From positions 80,855,785 to 80,919,784 of the forward strand of contig CM048555.1 of assembly GCA_026413225.1 (NCBI GenBank): a stretch of DNA of 64,000 nt. The letters run 5' to 3'. This stretch comes from Otis tarda. Lineage: Eukaryota; Chordata; Aves; Otidiformes; Otididae. The notes under the pieces were generated by a model that was not told the origin of the DNA, ran no database searches, and saw only the letters and a list, made by a program, of their open reading frames with translations. Positions 51,301 to 57,451 of this stretch are shown in pieces (the first letter of the stretch is position 1; each line of letters opens with the position of its first letter). Position numbers and translations under genes: made by a program.

Positions 51301-54300
51301 CCACCAGTCGTATGAAATTTGTTACCAGTTAAGTCCAGCTACCGAAAATCAGTAACAAAATTCCCCTTGTCCGCAAATGGTTCAGCACTAGAAGATCATA
51401 TACGAACCTACCAGTACATAACACAGATTTCAAAAATATTATTCAGAAAAAAATGATAACAACGATTTGGTGCTGCCAGATATAAGAAACAAATTATTTA
51501 AGCTGTACCTTGTTTTTAGATTGAGGGGCTGGCAGTACTTTTTAGATTTATGCCATTCCCTCCTGGCACGAAGGCACCACCAACCAGTACATTAGGCGCT
51601 GAGTAAATTCTCAATGGTTTTATTACTTTCACACAACAAACGTTGGGCTCTCGAACGGCCGCGAGAGATCCGAACCAGCGCAGAGGATCAAGCACAACAA
51701 GGGAAGATTCAGGACGCAGTAAACTATCGGGTTCGTGCTGAAAGCGTTTCAGGAACTGTGTATTTACACAACATACGCCAACATTGCAAAGATCGCTAGC
51801 ACCTCATTTTGAATCGTTTAAAAACAGTTTCCACTGTCAAGTTTACAACATCAATAGCTTTATGGAGTGTCCTAAAGTGACAAGTGGAAAATTAATTATT
51901 GCTGATCTGCAACAAGTCTGCCTTATTTTCTGCTCATTTTCCTAGGAAAGTAAGGCTTCCAGGGCTGACAGCACTCTGTTTGCAGCCACCCCTCAGCCGA
52001 TCACTGTAATACACCTCAGCGCCTGAAGCAGTTTTACTCACGTAGTCACAGCGTAACTTGTGTTGGAAGGTCACCTAATCCAGCCTCCTGCTCAACGCAG
52101 GGCTAACTTTAAGGCTAAATCAGGTTGCTCAAGCCTCATCCTACCAACTTGTGACTGTTTCCAAGCATGGAGATTGTACCACCTCTGTGGGCCCTCGTCC
52201 AACACTTCATCATCCTCCCCATGAAAACCTGATTTCCTTGTCTCCAGTTAAATGTCCCCTTACTGTAACACTTCTCTAAACCCCTCTTCTGGCAGGGAAG
52301 CACCACTGCCAGATCCTCACCGTCACCATCCTCCTCCTCAGGCCAAACAAACCCAGCCTCCGCAGCTTCTCCCCAGCACCCTGACTGTCCTGGTGGCCTC
52401 CACCAGACTCAAGCTGCTTTTGTTGACCTCTGTCTTGCCCTGGCAGCCCTGAACAGGAGACAGGATCCGGCTGTGGCCCTGAAGAGGGAACACTCAGTTC
52501 CCTCCAGCTGCCAGTTACACTCTCATTAACGCAGCCCAGTGCCTGTCTGGCCTTCACTGCTGCAAGGAGTGGGCTGTCAACTCACGTTTCAGCCCGCTGT
52601 CCATCAGGTCCTCAGGCTCTTCTCTGACAGGCCACCAGCAAGCACTGATGTATGAGGATTTTCTTTCTCAGTGAGAAAGACTCTATATTTTTCATAGTTA
52701 AAGCTTGTGAGATTCCTCATGGGCTGTCAATCCAGCCTGCCAAGGTCCCTCTGAATGGCAGCTCTGTCCTCCAGTATATCATCCACCCCCTCCAAGCTGC
52801 TGTCATCCACCAGCTCAATGTGAGTGCATTCACCTTGGTCACCAGTGGTGACGTTACACAGCATTAGCCCAAGGACTGACCCCTGGGGAGTACCACCAGT
52901 TAGATTCTGAGCAGTGTATTGGGTTTGTGTGGCAAGGTTTTGGTGGCAGAGGGTGCTACAGGGGCAGCTTTTGTGAGAAGCTGCTAGAAGCTTCCCCTGT
53001 GTCCGATACAGTCAATGCCAGACGGCTCTAAGACAGACCCACCACTGGCCAAGGCCGAGCCCATCGGTGACGGTGGCAGTGCCTCTGGGATAACATATTT
53101 AAGAAGGGGAAAAAAGAAAACTGTTGTGGAACAATAGCAGCAGAGAAAGGAGTAAGAACATGTGAGAGGAACAACTCTGCAGACACCAACATCAGTGAAG
53201 AAGGAGGGGGAGGAGGTGCTCCAGGCGCCACAGCAGAGATTCCCCTGCAGCCCATGGTGGAGCAGGCTGTCCCCCTGCAGCCCGGGGAGGAGCAGGGATC
53301 CCCCTGCAGTCTGTTCCTGACAGACTGCACCCCGTGGAAGGGACCCATGCCGGAGCAGTTCCCGAAAAACTGCAGCCTGTGGGAAGGACTCATGCTGGAG
53401 AGGTTCATGGAGGACTGGCTCCTGCAGGAGGGACTTCACACTGGAGCAAGAGGAAGGAACGGCAGAGACAACGCGTGAGGAACTGACTGCAACCTCCATT
53501 CCTTATACCCCTGCATGGGGAGAAGGTGGAGAATTCAGGAGTAAAGTTATGCCCGGGAAGAAGGGAGGGGTGAGGGGAAGGTATTTTTGAGATTTGGTTT
53601 CACTTCTCATTATCCTATTCTGATTTGATTGGCAACAAACTGATTTCCCCGAGTCGAGTCCGTTTGGCCCGTGACAGTAAGTGGTGAGCGATCGCCCTGC
53701 CCTTATCTCAACCCACAAGCCTTTCGTTCTGTTTTCCCTCCCCTGTCCTGCTGAGAAGGGCACCGATAGAGCAGCTTTGGCGGGCACCAGGCGTCCAGCC
53801 AGGGCCAACCCACCACACCAGTTAGTAGTTCTTCAGGTCCTCTTTCCTGCCCTTCTTGAAAAAAAGAACATAACATTAACCTTCTTCCAGGCACCATAAA
53901 TATCCCCCAGGCATCTCAACCTTCCAAAGATGATAGAAAGAAGCCTTTCACAACATCAGTCAGCTCCATCACCACCCTCAGGTACACCTGGTCCAGCCCT
54001 ATGTCCAGTTTAACTAAGCAGACACCTTCTTGAGCCTCTACCAGCCGCACTATCTCTCACCCCTAAGTTCTTCTACTGGGCACACAAACGAAGAAGGAAG
54101 ATTTAAATGAAACTATGGGTTTATCCCATTTCCTTGCAACAGAAGCTGAATTCCTCTTTCTGTTAATTCAAAACTAATTATTTTGGGTTTCACAGTTGAA
54201 AGAGACCTCAAAAGATCATCTGATCCACGCCCTCATGGGATAGGGAGCCTAAATGAGAGCCTAATTTCCAATTATAAGAATAAACTAAATTCCTAAATTC

Positions 54301-57256
54301 CTGCTAGAGCCACCTCAGCAATCTAATAGATAACAATCAGAACTATTAACTTTCCTTCAAGCATCAACCTCCTCTCTATTTAGGCCAAATAAAAGACAAA
54401 ATTTAGTTTAAGCATGTACTCAAGATTCCAGAACAGTTTGTTTCGCACCGGGTAGCCAAGACATCTTATTTTCATTCCTATGCAAAAATCCCTTAACTGC
54501 TTGCTCTCCAAATCATAACTCAGATACGAACATTTAACAGCATTAATTTTTTTTTTTTTTTACGTAATGAGAAGGTCAGCTACTTCTTTATACTCTCAGC
54601 TTTGGACCACTGAAAAAGCAATGAGTATCCCCTGATTTTTTAGATTTTTGTTTGTTTATTTAGATCGTATTTACAAGAGCTGTAATTTGTATTGTATTTT
54701 TCTCTGACTTTTACAAAAATGCTCATTTCTTTATTTCTTCCATAAAATTAGCACTGAAATAAAAGGTATCTCTGTCAGAAGTATCTCATTTTGATGTTTC
54801 TACTTAGCTTTAAAAAAAAAAATAAAAAGGAGAAAGAAAATTTTCTATTAATGATGGACTTTTGGGAATGTAGCTATGGATTTGCAGCACTTAAGAATGA
54901 GAACCAAAGGCTTGATCCTGCTGGATCCTGTTTGTAATAGCTATGCTTCGCTAAACGTAGAATCAAAACCTTTGCAGGACAGGGCTTAAACCATCTTCAA
55001 AATCAAAAATAAACTAAAAGAGGAAACAGACAAAACGTTTTCACTGATAAAACAAAAAATAGCATAAACGGTAAAAAATATCACTATGTTGGTTACTGAA
55101 TTTCTTCTCACTCTTACAATCTGATGCCAAAAGTTCGATAATGCCTTTAAATTATCATAAACGGGAACACTGGCTGGAAGATACAGACCCAGCCTCTCTT
55201 CAGGAAGCAAAAACTTGAGGTAAGAGTTGAGTACATGTTTAGTAAACCAATTTTAACTGCAGTTAACAGTCCACTGCCTAGCTGCACTAGTTGGCTGTCT
55301 GTTTAAATACATGACAAAACAACACAGAGGCAACAAGAAGTAACCAGGGCACAGCACAGGTGACTTCTTTTGACAGGTGAGCTGGGCTTGCTGATTTATA
55401 TGGCACTGGTGAAGCTACAGCCTTGCCTGTTCCAAGTCACAGACACAGGTTTCCAGCGTTAGTTTCTCTCTGTCACCTGAAATTATAGCTGAAATAGCCT
55501 CTTGGAACAGAAATATACCATAAAGATGTAAGAGCAGCCATGCTGCGACAGGCAGAGGATCTGCCTGGCCACCATCCATCCGCACCTGCATCCCCTTGAC
55601 CCAGAGGAGCAGCAGTACGCTAGCAACAAGCTTGGCTCAGCTCCACCTGGTGTTCCCAAAGCTGGGCTCGGGTTGTCAGAGCAGCAATTAAACCAGAGTG
55701 CAAAACAAACGCAGAGAAGGAAGCAGCGACCAGAGTAAAACAACATAACTTGACACCCAGAAAGGATCAAAATAAACTGACCTGTAATGAATATCATGAA
55801 GGTAAAACAAGAAGTAGGAGGCAAGTTCACTGGTCTATAACATCACATTCAACTTCAAGTCATAGTTAACTGTGAAATTGTCTGTACATCAGCGTTTAAA
55901 TTAACTTAATTTCTACTTGAATATAAACAAGAACATACAGACGCGCAGGAACCATTCCTTCTATTCTGTGAACAGAAACAGAAAACATATGGCAAAGGTC
56001 CTTCAGCAGAAGGCTTTTGAAAAACGAATTAAGACTACATTTAGTTCCTGTATTCACATGTTCATTAAGGCCAGACTTGCCTTTAACTCGTCATGCTTAT
56101 TTACTTGGCTGTTTCCATTCTTTGTTTTAGTTTCTATTGTTTTTCTTGATATGACTGAAACCTGTACCAATCGGTGGTTCTTCCCAGGGAACGTTTGTAA
56201 AAATTGACATGACATCTACCACTGGCTGCCATTTGGCTGTTGCGCCTCCAAGTTCCTTCAGAGCTCTGGGATAAAGCTCTGGAGTGATCACTGTCCTGTA
56301 ATTTTTAATTTTAGGTTGGCCCGTTATACACAGAACTGTGAATATGACATTCATAAACACCTCCAGACCCAAGTGTCCAACATCAGCTGTTCAAGCACCC
56401 TGCACAAAGATGCCTCCCAACAGTTCACAAGAGTTAGAACTTGTGCAGCTGCTACAAGCCCTTTATACTTCTGGAAACCATCATGAGAACAGTGGCACAA
56501 TTAAGACCAGGTGCCAGAACAGTGCAACACCACAGGGAGGAGGCCTCCCAATGCTCTCACAAGGGGCAAGTTGAGGAAAACATTTGATTCCAGAAGGTAG
56601 GGGGTGGTGGTATGTGATGGGATGCCCACGATCTCCAGAGATCTCCTCTTCCCCACCTCCAGCACTGATATGAACACAGCAGAGTGCACAGAGCCACGTA
56701 CGAGCCCTTCTAGGGCATGAACGGCTCCACAGGGCCACTCCAGCCCCACTGGCTCTGACTTCTCCGGAGGGTTAGCGACCAAGACAACTGCAATCATCCC
56801 TCTCCGGGGCAGAGTAAGGCACAAAGGAAACAGGACAATTACACACACGTCCTCCTGCCAGGAAGGAAGGAGGAATCAGACCAGTTACAGCCCCCTTTTC
56901 TCCAGGGGAAGAGAAAAGCGGCAGGGGGAATCTCAAGGCAGTTGCACTCTCCCTTTTCCTGAGGCAGAAGAACCAGCCAGTGACAGCCCCTTCCCGGGGC
57001 AGAAACCGACATCGGTCCAGTTTCCACCCACACGGGGAAGGAGAAACACGAGCGAACCTGCCAGGCGCACAGACCACCCCCGACAAGGCCGGAGAGGGGC
57101 TGCTCAGGGCAGTTACCGCCTCCCTGCCGCGCTGCCCCCACAGGCCGCCCGCCCGGACCCCTCCGCGGGCCCCATGCTCACAGGAACTCGGTCCTGGTCC
57201 TGGTTCTCCTCATTCTCTTCGTCCTCTTCGTCCTCCTCCTCCTCTCTCGGCTCCAT
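2122..57256 (-). CDS. ALMS1: ALMS1, centrosome/basal-body protein; 13-exon partial coding region
   Basis: Join on the minus strand, 5' to 3': 57256-57182, 55213-55118, 43321-43187, 42110-41915, 32064-31947, 30996-28791, 24437-24278, 23204-21978, 21370-21240, 12386-10628, 8634-8509, 6863-6702, 3305-2122. The sum is 7575 nt, or 2525 codons with no stop, and every intron begins GT and ends AG with matching phase. Human ALMS1 (about 4169 residues) localises to centrosomes and ciliary basal bodies, supports cilium maintenance and endosomal recycling, and is mutated in Alstrom syndrome. The bird protein is Ser/Thr- and Glu-rich with no membrane segment or enzyme motif, as expected for this scaffold. 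Conserved blocks occur in human order from exon 3 onward. The ALMS motif at the C-terminus is not in the window, so the gene is cut at the left edge. Exon 2 and the exon 1-2 junction are the least certain parts. Confidence 0.95.
3306..6701 (-). other. ALMS1: ALMS1 intron 12
   Basis: AT-rich intron of 3.4 kb. I recognise no repeat family, second copy of exon 12, or RNA gene in it. Confidence 0.75.
6702..6863 (-). CDS. ALMS1: ALMS1 exon 12 (residues 2077-2131)
   Basis: The exon is 162 nt between acceptor CTTTCTCTGCAG|GA and donor CCCCAG|GTAGTT. Translation: [20 protein letters not shown] then [20 protein letters not shown]. Human has S-N-D-A-I-A-P-D-F-P-A-Q-V-L-G-T-R-D-D and N-I-K-H-K-E-G-I-Y-S-K-R. 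In human this module is followed by two further related units before the large exon 16. Here the next in-frame exon is already the exon 16 equivalent, and the 3.4 kb intron between them shows no second copy. Confidence 0.97.
6864..8508 (-). other. ALMS1: ALMS1 intron 11
   Basis: Intron of 1.6 kb with nothing recognisable; its open frames show no homology. Confidence 0.75.
8509..8634 (-). CDS. ALMS1: ALMS1 exon 11 (residues 2035-2077)
   Basis: The exon is 126 nt from acceptor CCATCCCCGCAG|AT to donor CGCTCAG|GTACTT, with 2 nt in and 1 nt out. It encodes [20 protein letters not shown] followed by [11 protein letters not shown]. Human ALMS1 has [19 protein letters not shown] and T-V-E-S-S-H-S-G, making this one of the best conserved segments of the protein. 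The PYKPSGST core is therefore a likely interaction site, though I know of no assigned function. Confidence 0.97.
8635..10627 (-). other. ALMS1: ALMS1 intron 10
   Basis: Intron of 2.0 kb with a plus-oriented CR1 (8792-9643), an (A)n/(CA) tract near 9782-9802, and otherwise featureless AT-rich sequence. Confidence 0.75.
8792..9643 (+). mobile_element. CR1 LINE, 3' portion with internal deletion
   Basis: The start reads as the CR1 reverse-transcriptase 3' region (…GACGACACCAAGCTGTGTGG…) and the end is the CR1 3' UTR with the TTCTGTGATTCTATTCTA tail. The coding frame is broken (an in-frame TAG near 9094 and frameshifts). Against the 14 kb copy, about 215 bp are missing at about 9350, where CACCTGCAGCACTC passes straight into the later GGCCTGTTGG block. 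Non-functional fragment. Confidence 0.92.
10628..12386 (-). CDS. ALMS1: ALMS1 exon 10, large exon (residues 1449-2035)
   Basis: The acceptor TATTTTTCAG|GAT and donor CAGACTG|GTGAGT give 1759 nt, about 586 codons open. Shared blocks with human exon 10 are [28 protein letters not shown] and [19 protein letters not shown], in the human order. Length is close to the human exon 10 I remember (about 1.9 kb), unlike the exon 6 region, which is far shorter in the bird. The mammalian repeats containing PDLPSCIFLEQRELFEQ are not visible here. Ser-rich, probably disordered. The open frame begins ten codons before any ATG-like codon, so no internal start is needed. Confidence 0.96.
12945..13125 (-). mobile_element. 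CR1-like LINE 3' tail, diverged
   Basis: On the plus strand it reads TCACAGAAACACTTAGGCTGG, then GAAGAGACCTGTGG and CTCCAAGGATGGAGACC. This is the reverse complement of an older CR1 3' UTR. The borders are approximate. Confidence 0.75.
14067..15027 (+). mobile_element. CR1 LINE, 5'-truncated, nearly complete 3' end
   Basis: The best preserved CR1 in the window, covering the C-terminal reverse-transcriptase region and 3' UTR and ending ATTCTATGATTCTAT. Relative to sister copies it has a one-base loss near 14580 that splits the coding frame. 5' truncation at GGGGCCCGGCC is typical of CR1 insertion. Confidence 0.94.
20158..20290 (-). mobile_element. Old CR1-like 3' tail
   Basis: TCACAGAAAAAGAGAGCTG…GTAAGAGACTGAGGACTCATCTAG… followed by GCCCAAGCTCTTAAAAAC resembles an old CR1 3' UTR in reverse. 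It is abutted by a younger CR1 in plus orientation. Confidence 0.6.
20283..20478 (+). mobile_element. Short CR1 3' tail
   Basis: About 195 bp of CR1 3' end (GGTTGCCCAGAGAGGCGG…CCCTTCC…TGTGATTCTATGATT). Severely 5'-truncated and inserted at or next to an older minus-strand CR1. Confidence 0.9.
21240..21370 (-). CDS. ALMS1: ALMS1 exon 9 (residues 1405-1448)
   Basis: The exon is 131 nt between acceptor TTTGTGTAG|CA and donor GCCAAG|GTACAG. With the G left by exon 8 it reads A-W-V-K-L-K-L-A-S, then [18 protein letters not shown]. Human has H-A-W-N-M-K-F-N-L-A and D-R-R-K-V-E-E-I-K-A-E-L-F in the same place. The [11 protein letters not shown] segment looks like an amphipathic helix. It leaves phase 0, which suits exon 10. 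Exon 8 is only 607 bp upstream; exon 10 is 8.9 kb away. Confidence 0.95.
21371..21977 (-). other. ALMS1: ALMS1 intron 8
   Basis: Short 607 bp intron, no recognisable feature. Confidence 0.8.
21978..23204 (-). CDS. ALMS1: ALMS1 exon 8 (residues 996-1405)
   Basis: The acceptor TTCTTTGTAG|GT and donor GCACGAG|GTAACA give 1227 nt. Blocks shared with human in order are [20 protein letters not shown] (human T-L-K-E-I-R-T-L-L-M-E-A-E-N-M-A), [16 protein letters not shown] (human [14 protein letters not shown]), and [16 protein letters not shown] ... ADEEERKAR (human SVDSLAAHVKNLLQ ... AEEEESRVR). Coding begins well upstream of the first ATG in the exon: the 5' part encodes [18 protein letters not shown]. 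The LLAEAENIA helix and the VKNLL helix are probably the ordered parts. Confidence 0.96.
23205..24277 (-). other. ALMS1: ALMS1 intron 7
   Basis: Intron of 1.07 kb with poly-T at 23789-23799 and an (AT)n run near 24010-24020; otherwise nothing recognised. Confidence 0.8.
24278..24437 (-). CDS. ALMS1: ALMS1 exon 7 (residues 943-996)
   Basis: The acceptor CTTCTGTTGCCAG|GTA and donor CGCGAG|GTACGG give 160 nt. It enters at phase 0 from exon 6 and leaves 1 nt, which completes a Gly codon with exon 8. The translation includes [18 protein letters not shown] and [16 protein letters not shown], which reads as a compact ordered motif unlike the disordered sequence around it. I cannot place this block in human ALMS1 from memory, so assignment rests on splice sites, phase and position inside the gene. 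It could be a module missing or much changed in mammals. Confidence 0.85.
25297..25915 (-). mobile_element. CR1 LINE 3' portion
   Basis: Starts with the repeated CR1 tail (AATCATAGAATCATAGAATGG) and runs through the 3' UTR into the reverse-transcriptase C-terminal frame, which is still open on the minus strand for 186 codons (25881-25321). Truncated at GATGCGGTTG. Confidence 0.94.
27583..28234 (+). mobile_element. CR1 LINE 3' portion
   Basis: Begins CTCAACATGAGCGGGCAATG and ends ATTCTATGATTCTATGATT. The reverse-transcriptase C-terminal frame is open through 28145. It is one of the least damaged CR1 pieces here and lies in opposite orientation to the 25.3 kb copy. Confidence 0.94.
28791..30996 (-). 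CDS. ALMS1: ALMS1 exon 6, large exon (residues 207-942)
   Basis: The acceptor TTGCCTCTTACAG|A and donor ATCCCA|GTGAGT bracket 2206 nt, about 735 codons without a stop. Early residues [17 protein letters not shown] and RFTLSQHPL match human GIPDKSEDTEW...RPSEV and RFSVSQHPL. A Lys/Glu-rich stretch ([16 protein letters not shown]...KLEKEKK) could form a short helix or coiled coil. Most of the rest is Ser/Thr-rich and looks disordered. A block [17 protein letters not shown] stands out as ordered. In human the corresponding part of the gene is the about 6 kb exon 8, filled with 47-residue repeats containing EKP.IFYQQ and EEALKVS. I see no tandem array here, only a weakly similar [16 protein letters not shown]. 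Confidence 0.95.
30997..31946 (-). other. ALMS1: ALMS1 intron 5
   Basis: Intron of 950 bp, AT-rich, with no recognised repeat. Confidence 0.8.
31947..32064 (-). CDS. ALMS1: ALMS1 exon 5 (residues 168-207)
   Basis: The exon is 118 nt, from acceptor TTTTTAACAG|AT to donor TTAAG|GTAGGA, entering with 2 nt needed and leaving 2 nt. The translation [18 protein letters not shown] followed by [13 protein letters not shown] aligns residue for residue with human VIQDSFASPDLPLL and SLFHQSELSFAPLR. The split codon AG|A encodes Arg and opens the R-G-V-P-D block at the start of exon 6 (human R-G-I-P-D). The exon is too short to be a confident coding call alone. Homology, both splice sites and phase together make it secure. 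Confidence 0.95.
38012..38049. repeat. Perfect inverted repeat (15-bp arms, 8-nt loop)
   Basis: The arm CATACCGAACCCCTC at 38012-38026 is the exact reverse complement of GAGGGGTTCGGTATG at 38035-38049, with loop GGACCTCA. Pairing ends at both outer flanks. It would fold as a GC-rich stem-loop in the ALMS1 pre-mRNA. Confidence 0.9.
41117..41159 (+). repeat. Direct repeat copy B flanking ALMS1 exon 4
   Basis: AAACTGAAAGTGGGTAAACAT…GACTTTAGACTTTTTGTAAATA. Near-identical to 42218-42265 apart from a few bases in the middle. Both copies follow an A/C-rich tract (AAACCAC/AAACAAAC). Confidence 0.9.
41915..42110 (-). CDS. ALMS1: ALMS1 exon 4 (residues 103-168)
   Basis: The acceptor CTGTTCTTAG|GGA and donor CTGCTGG|GTATGC give 196 nt, entering at phase 0 and leaving 1 nt. 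The protein begins [17 protein letters not shown] and contains [13 protein letters not shown]. Both match human ALMS1 blocks (E-S-W...LP-E-M-D-S and T-D-F-P-S-L-E-E-G-I-L) in the same order. The last residues, GLLL, join exon 5 as LLLDVQDS, equivalent to human LLVIQDS. No catalytic or structural domain is known here. A 40-50 bp direct repeat lies on each side of this exon (see 41117-41159 and 42218-42265). Confidence 0.93.
42111..43186 (-). other. ALMS1: ALMS1 intron 3
   Basis: Intron of 1.08 kb with A-rich tracts (42130-42145, 42185-42220, 42816-42845), an (AAAT)n run near 42910-42928, and a direct-repeat copy at 42218-42265. Confidence 0.8.
42218..42265 (+). repeat. Direct repeat copy A flanking ALMS1 exon 4
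   Basis: AAACTGAAAGTGGGTAAACAT…CAATTGACTTAGACTTTTTG and TAAATA. Same orientation as copy B, 1.1 kb away, with exon 4 between them. Confidence 0.9.
43187..43321 (-). CDS. ALMS1: ALMS1 exon 3 (residues 58-102)
   Basis: The acceptor TTTCTTTTAG|CCT and donor TGG|GTATTT bracket 135 nt, 45 codons, phase 0/0. The translation runs [18 protein letters not shown] and continues [13 protein letters not shown]. The latter aligns without gaps to the human stretch that begins S-R-T-Q-I-S-D-T (shared S, TQ, S, T and L at fixed spacing). The alignment continues across the junction into exon 4's E-P-W...LP-E-V-D. That ungapped continuity is the main support. No known domain is present. The exon sits 1.1 kb upstream of exon 4 and is separated from exon 2 by an 11.8 kb intron. 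Confidence 0.82.
48938..48971. repeat. Inverted repeat (14-bp arms, 6-nt loop)
   Basis: AAAAATTTAACAAG (48938-48951) pairs exactly with CTTGTTAAATTTTT (48958-48971). AT-rich, so a weaker stem than the 38 kb hairpin. Confidence 0.85.
49441..49778 (+). mobile_element. CR1 LINE 3' tail, distinct subfamily
   Basis: CCTTCCAGTACAGAAAGGGG…GGCCTACAGGAAAGATGGGG then CACTGGCCCAGGTTGCCC, ending TGTGATTCCATGATC. It differs from the other copies at many sites (for example GGATTTTCAACAAGGGCATG), suggesting another CR1 subfamily. Confidence 0.9.
52040..52914 (-). mobile_element. Old CR1 LINE, right part, before LTR insertion
   Basis: The reverse complement reads as CR1 3' UTR and late coding sequence: tail remnant GTCACAGCGTAACTTG…GTTGGAAGGTCACC near 52045, then CCAGCCTGCCAAGGTCCC and GACCCCTGGGGAGTACCACC. 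Strongly diverged, so insertion is old. It is interrupted at 52915 by an LTR. Confidence 0.75.
52915..53817 (+). mobile_element. Solo LTR of an avian endogenous retrovirus (ERV)
   Basis: About 900 bp running TGTATTGGGTTTGTG…CCAACCCACCACA, i.e. TG…CA ended, with a GC-rich CTGCAGCCC/GGAGCAG repeat-like middle (53230-53430) and an AT-rich 3' third. I recognise this as a dispersed avian LTR type. No gag, pol or env frame flanks it, so it is a solitary LTR left by recombination. A 10-bp CACCAGTTAG occurs at 52894-52903 and 53816-53825, but it does not abut the 5' end and is not a clean target duplication. Confidence 0.75.
53818..54070 (-). mobile_element. Old CR1 LINE, left part, after LTR
   Basis: AGTTCTTCAGGTCCTCTTTC…CCTGCCCTTCTTGAAAA and TTCTTCCAGGCACC are typical of CR1 coding sequence in reverse. 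Orientation matches the part before the LTR, though some CR1 sequence seems missing between them. Confidence 0.65.
54189..54250 (-). mobile_element. Possible ancient CR1-like tail
   Basis: TTCACAGTTGAAAGAGACCT…AAAGATCATCTGATCC resembles the common reverse-oriented LINE tail. Short and diverged. Confidence 0.4.
55118..55213 (-). CDS. ALMS1: ALMS1 candidate exon 2 (residues 26-57)
   Basis: This is an open 32-codon block of 96 nt, phase 0 at both ends, ending NFWHQI before the donor ATT|GTAAGAG. The human protein has a W-x-Q-I at the matching place, just before the segment homologous to exon 3. The acceptor I used (CTCTTACCTCAAG|TTT) has only a modest pyrimidine tract. An alternative AG 13 nt further in (CTTCCTGAAG) would break phase with exon 1. 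It joins both neighbours without a frameshift, but the homology is only a few residues, so the left part of the exon and its exact border are uncertain. Confidence 0.5.
55214..57181 (-). other. ALMS1: ALMS1 intron 1
   Basis: Intron of 1.97 kb that becomes GC-rich toward exon 1 (from about 56.5 kb). I saw no convincing extra exon, although the human N-terminus is longer, so a missed short exon is possible. Confidence 0.55.
57182..57256 (-). CDS. ALMS1: ALMS1 exon 1 (start codon, residues 1-25)
   Basis: The ATG lies in a near-ideal Kozak context (GCCGCCATGG on the minus strand). It opens [19 protein letters not shown], an acidic run like the human N-terminus, which begins MEP and has a long Glu tract. 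The frame stays open upstream but contains no earlier ATG, so this start is favoured. The donor is CCT|GTGAGC, leaving phase 0 after 25 codons. The exon sits inside the CpG-rich promoter block. The human acidic and alanine stretch is much longer, so the avian N-terminus is short or part of it lies in an exon I did not find. Identity rests on position, composition and frame, because low-complexity sequence gives little homology. Confidence 0.72.
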
Positions 57257-57276
57257 GGCGGCAGTCAGACCGACCG

Positions 57277-57282
57277 GTTGCC
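57277..57282. promoter_or_regulatory. RFX half-site (X-box half)
   Basis: GTTGCC on the plus strand, GGCAAC on the minus strand, 21 bp upstream of the ATG. It matches one half of the RFX X-box used by cilia genes; the other half is not present at the usual spacing. It may lie in the 5' UTR. Confidence 0.3.
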
Positions 57283-57335
57283 ACCTTCCCCTCAGAGCAG
57301 CCACCGCGGGCCGGCGCGAACCCTCCCGGCCCCGC

Positions 57336-57346
57336 TGCGCATGCGC
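57336..57346. promoter_or_regulatory. NRF-1-like palindromic site
   Basis: TGCGCATGCGC, a full match to the palindromic NRF-1 consensus, about 80 bp upstream of the ALMS1 ATG. A second copy (ACGCATGCGCA) lies at 57395-57405. Confidence 0.6.
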
Positions 57347-57394
57347 GGCCGCCCGTGCCAACCCGCCCCGTCGTTAGGGACTCGCTCCCTCCCC

Positions 57395-57405
57395 ACGCAT
57401 GCGCA
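57395..57405. promoter_or_regulatory. Second NRF-1-like site
   Basis: ACGCATGCGCA, a strong NRF-1-like core about 140 bp upstream of the ATG and 49 bp from the first site. Confidence 0.55.
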
Positions 57406-57431
57406 GCCGGCGCCTCCCTCTGCCCGTTGAT

Positions 57432-57451
57432 GGGGCGGGGCGGGGCGGGCG
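57432..57451 (+). promoter_or_regulatory. Tandem GC boxes (Sp1-type)
   Basis: Overlapping GGGGCGGGG boxes repeat three to four times, about 180 bp upstream of the ATG. This is typical of Sp1-driven CpG-island promoters. Confidence 0.6.

Larger units (their letters stand above)
43322..55117 (-). other. ALMS1: ALMS1 intron 2
   Basis: Intron of 11.8 kb. It holds a CR1 tail at 49441-49778, an older CR1 (about 52040-54070, minus) interrupted by an LTR (52915-53817), a possible old CR1 tail at 54189-54250, and a hairpin at 48938-48971. GC-rich patches at 50750-50940 and 51640-51740 break the AT-rich background. The rest shows nothing recognisable. Confidence 0.65.

Noticed and set aside
52662-52680. 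CTTTCTCAGTGAGAAAG inverted repeat
   Set aside because: Only 7-bp arms, expected by chance in 64 kb.
52984-53499. 171-codon minus-strand open frame in the LTR
   Set aside because: Lies inside a non-coding LTR, is antisense to it, and reflects CTGCAGCCC-type repeats.
54986-55117. Reading on past the exon 2 donor (VRVRRNS…) as coding
   Set aside because: The homology-supported W-x-Q-I end and GTAAGAG donor fit phase 0 with exon 3; the continuation becomes hydrophobic low-complexity sequence.
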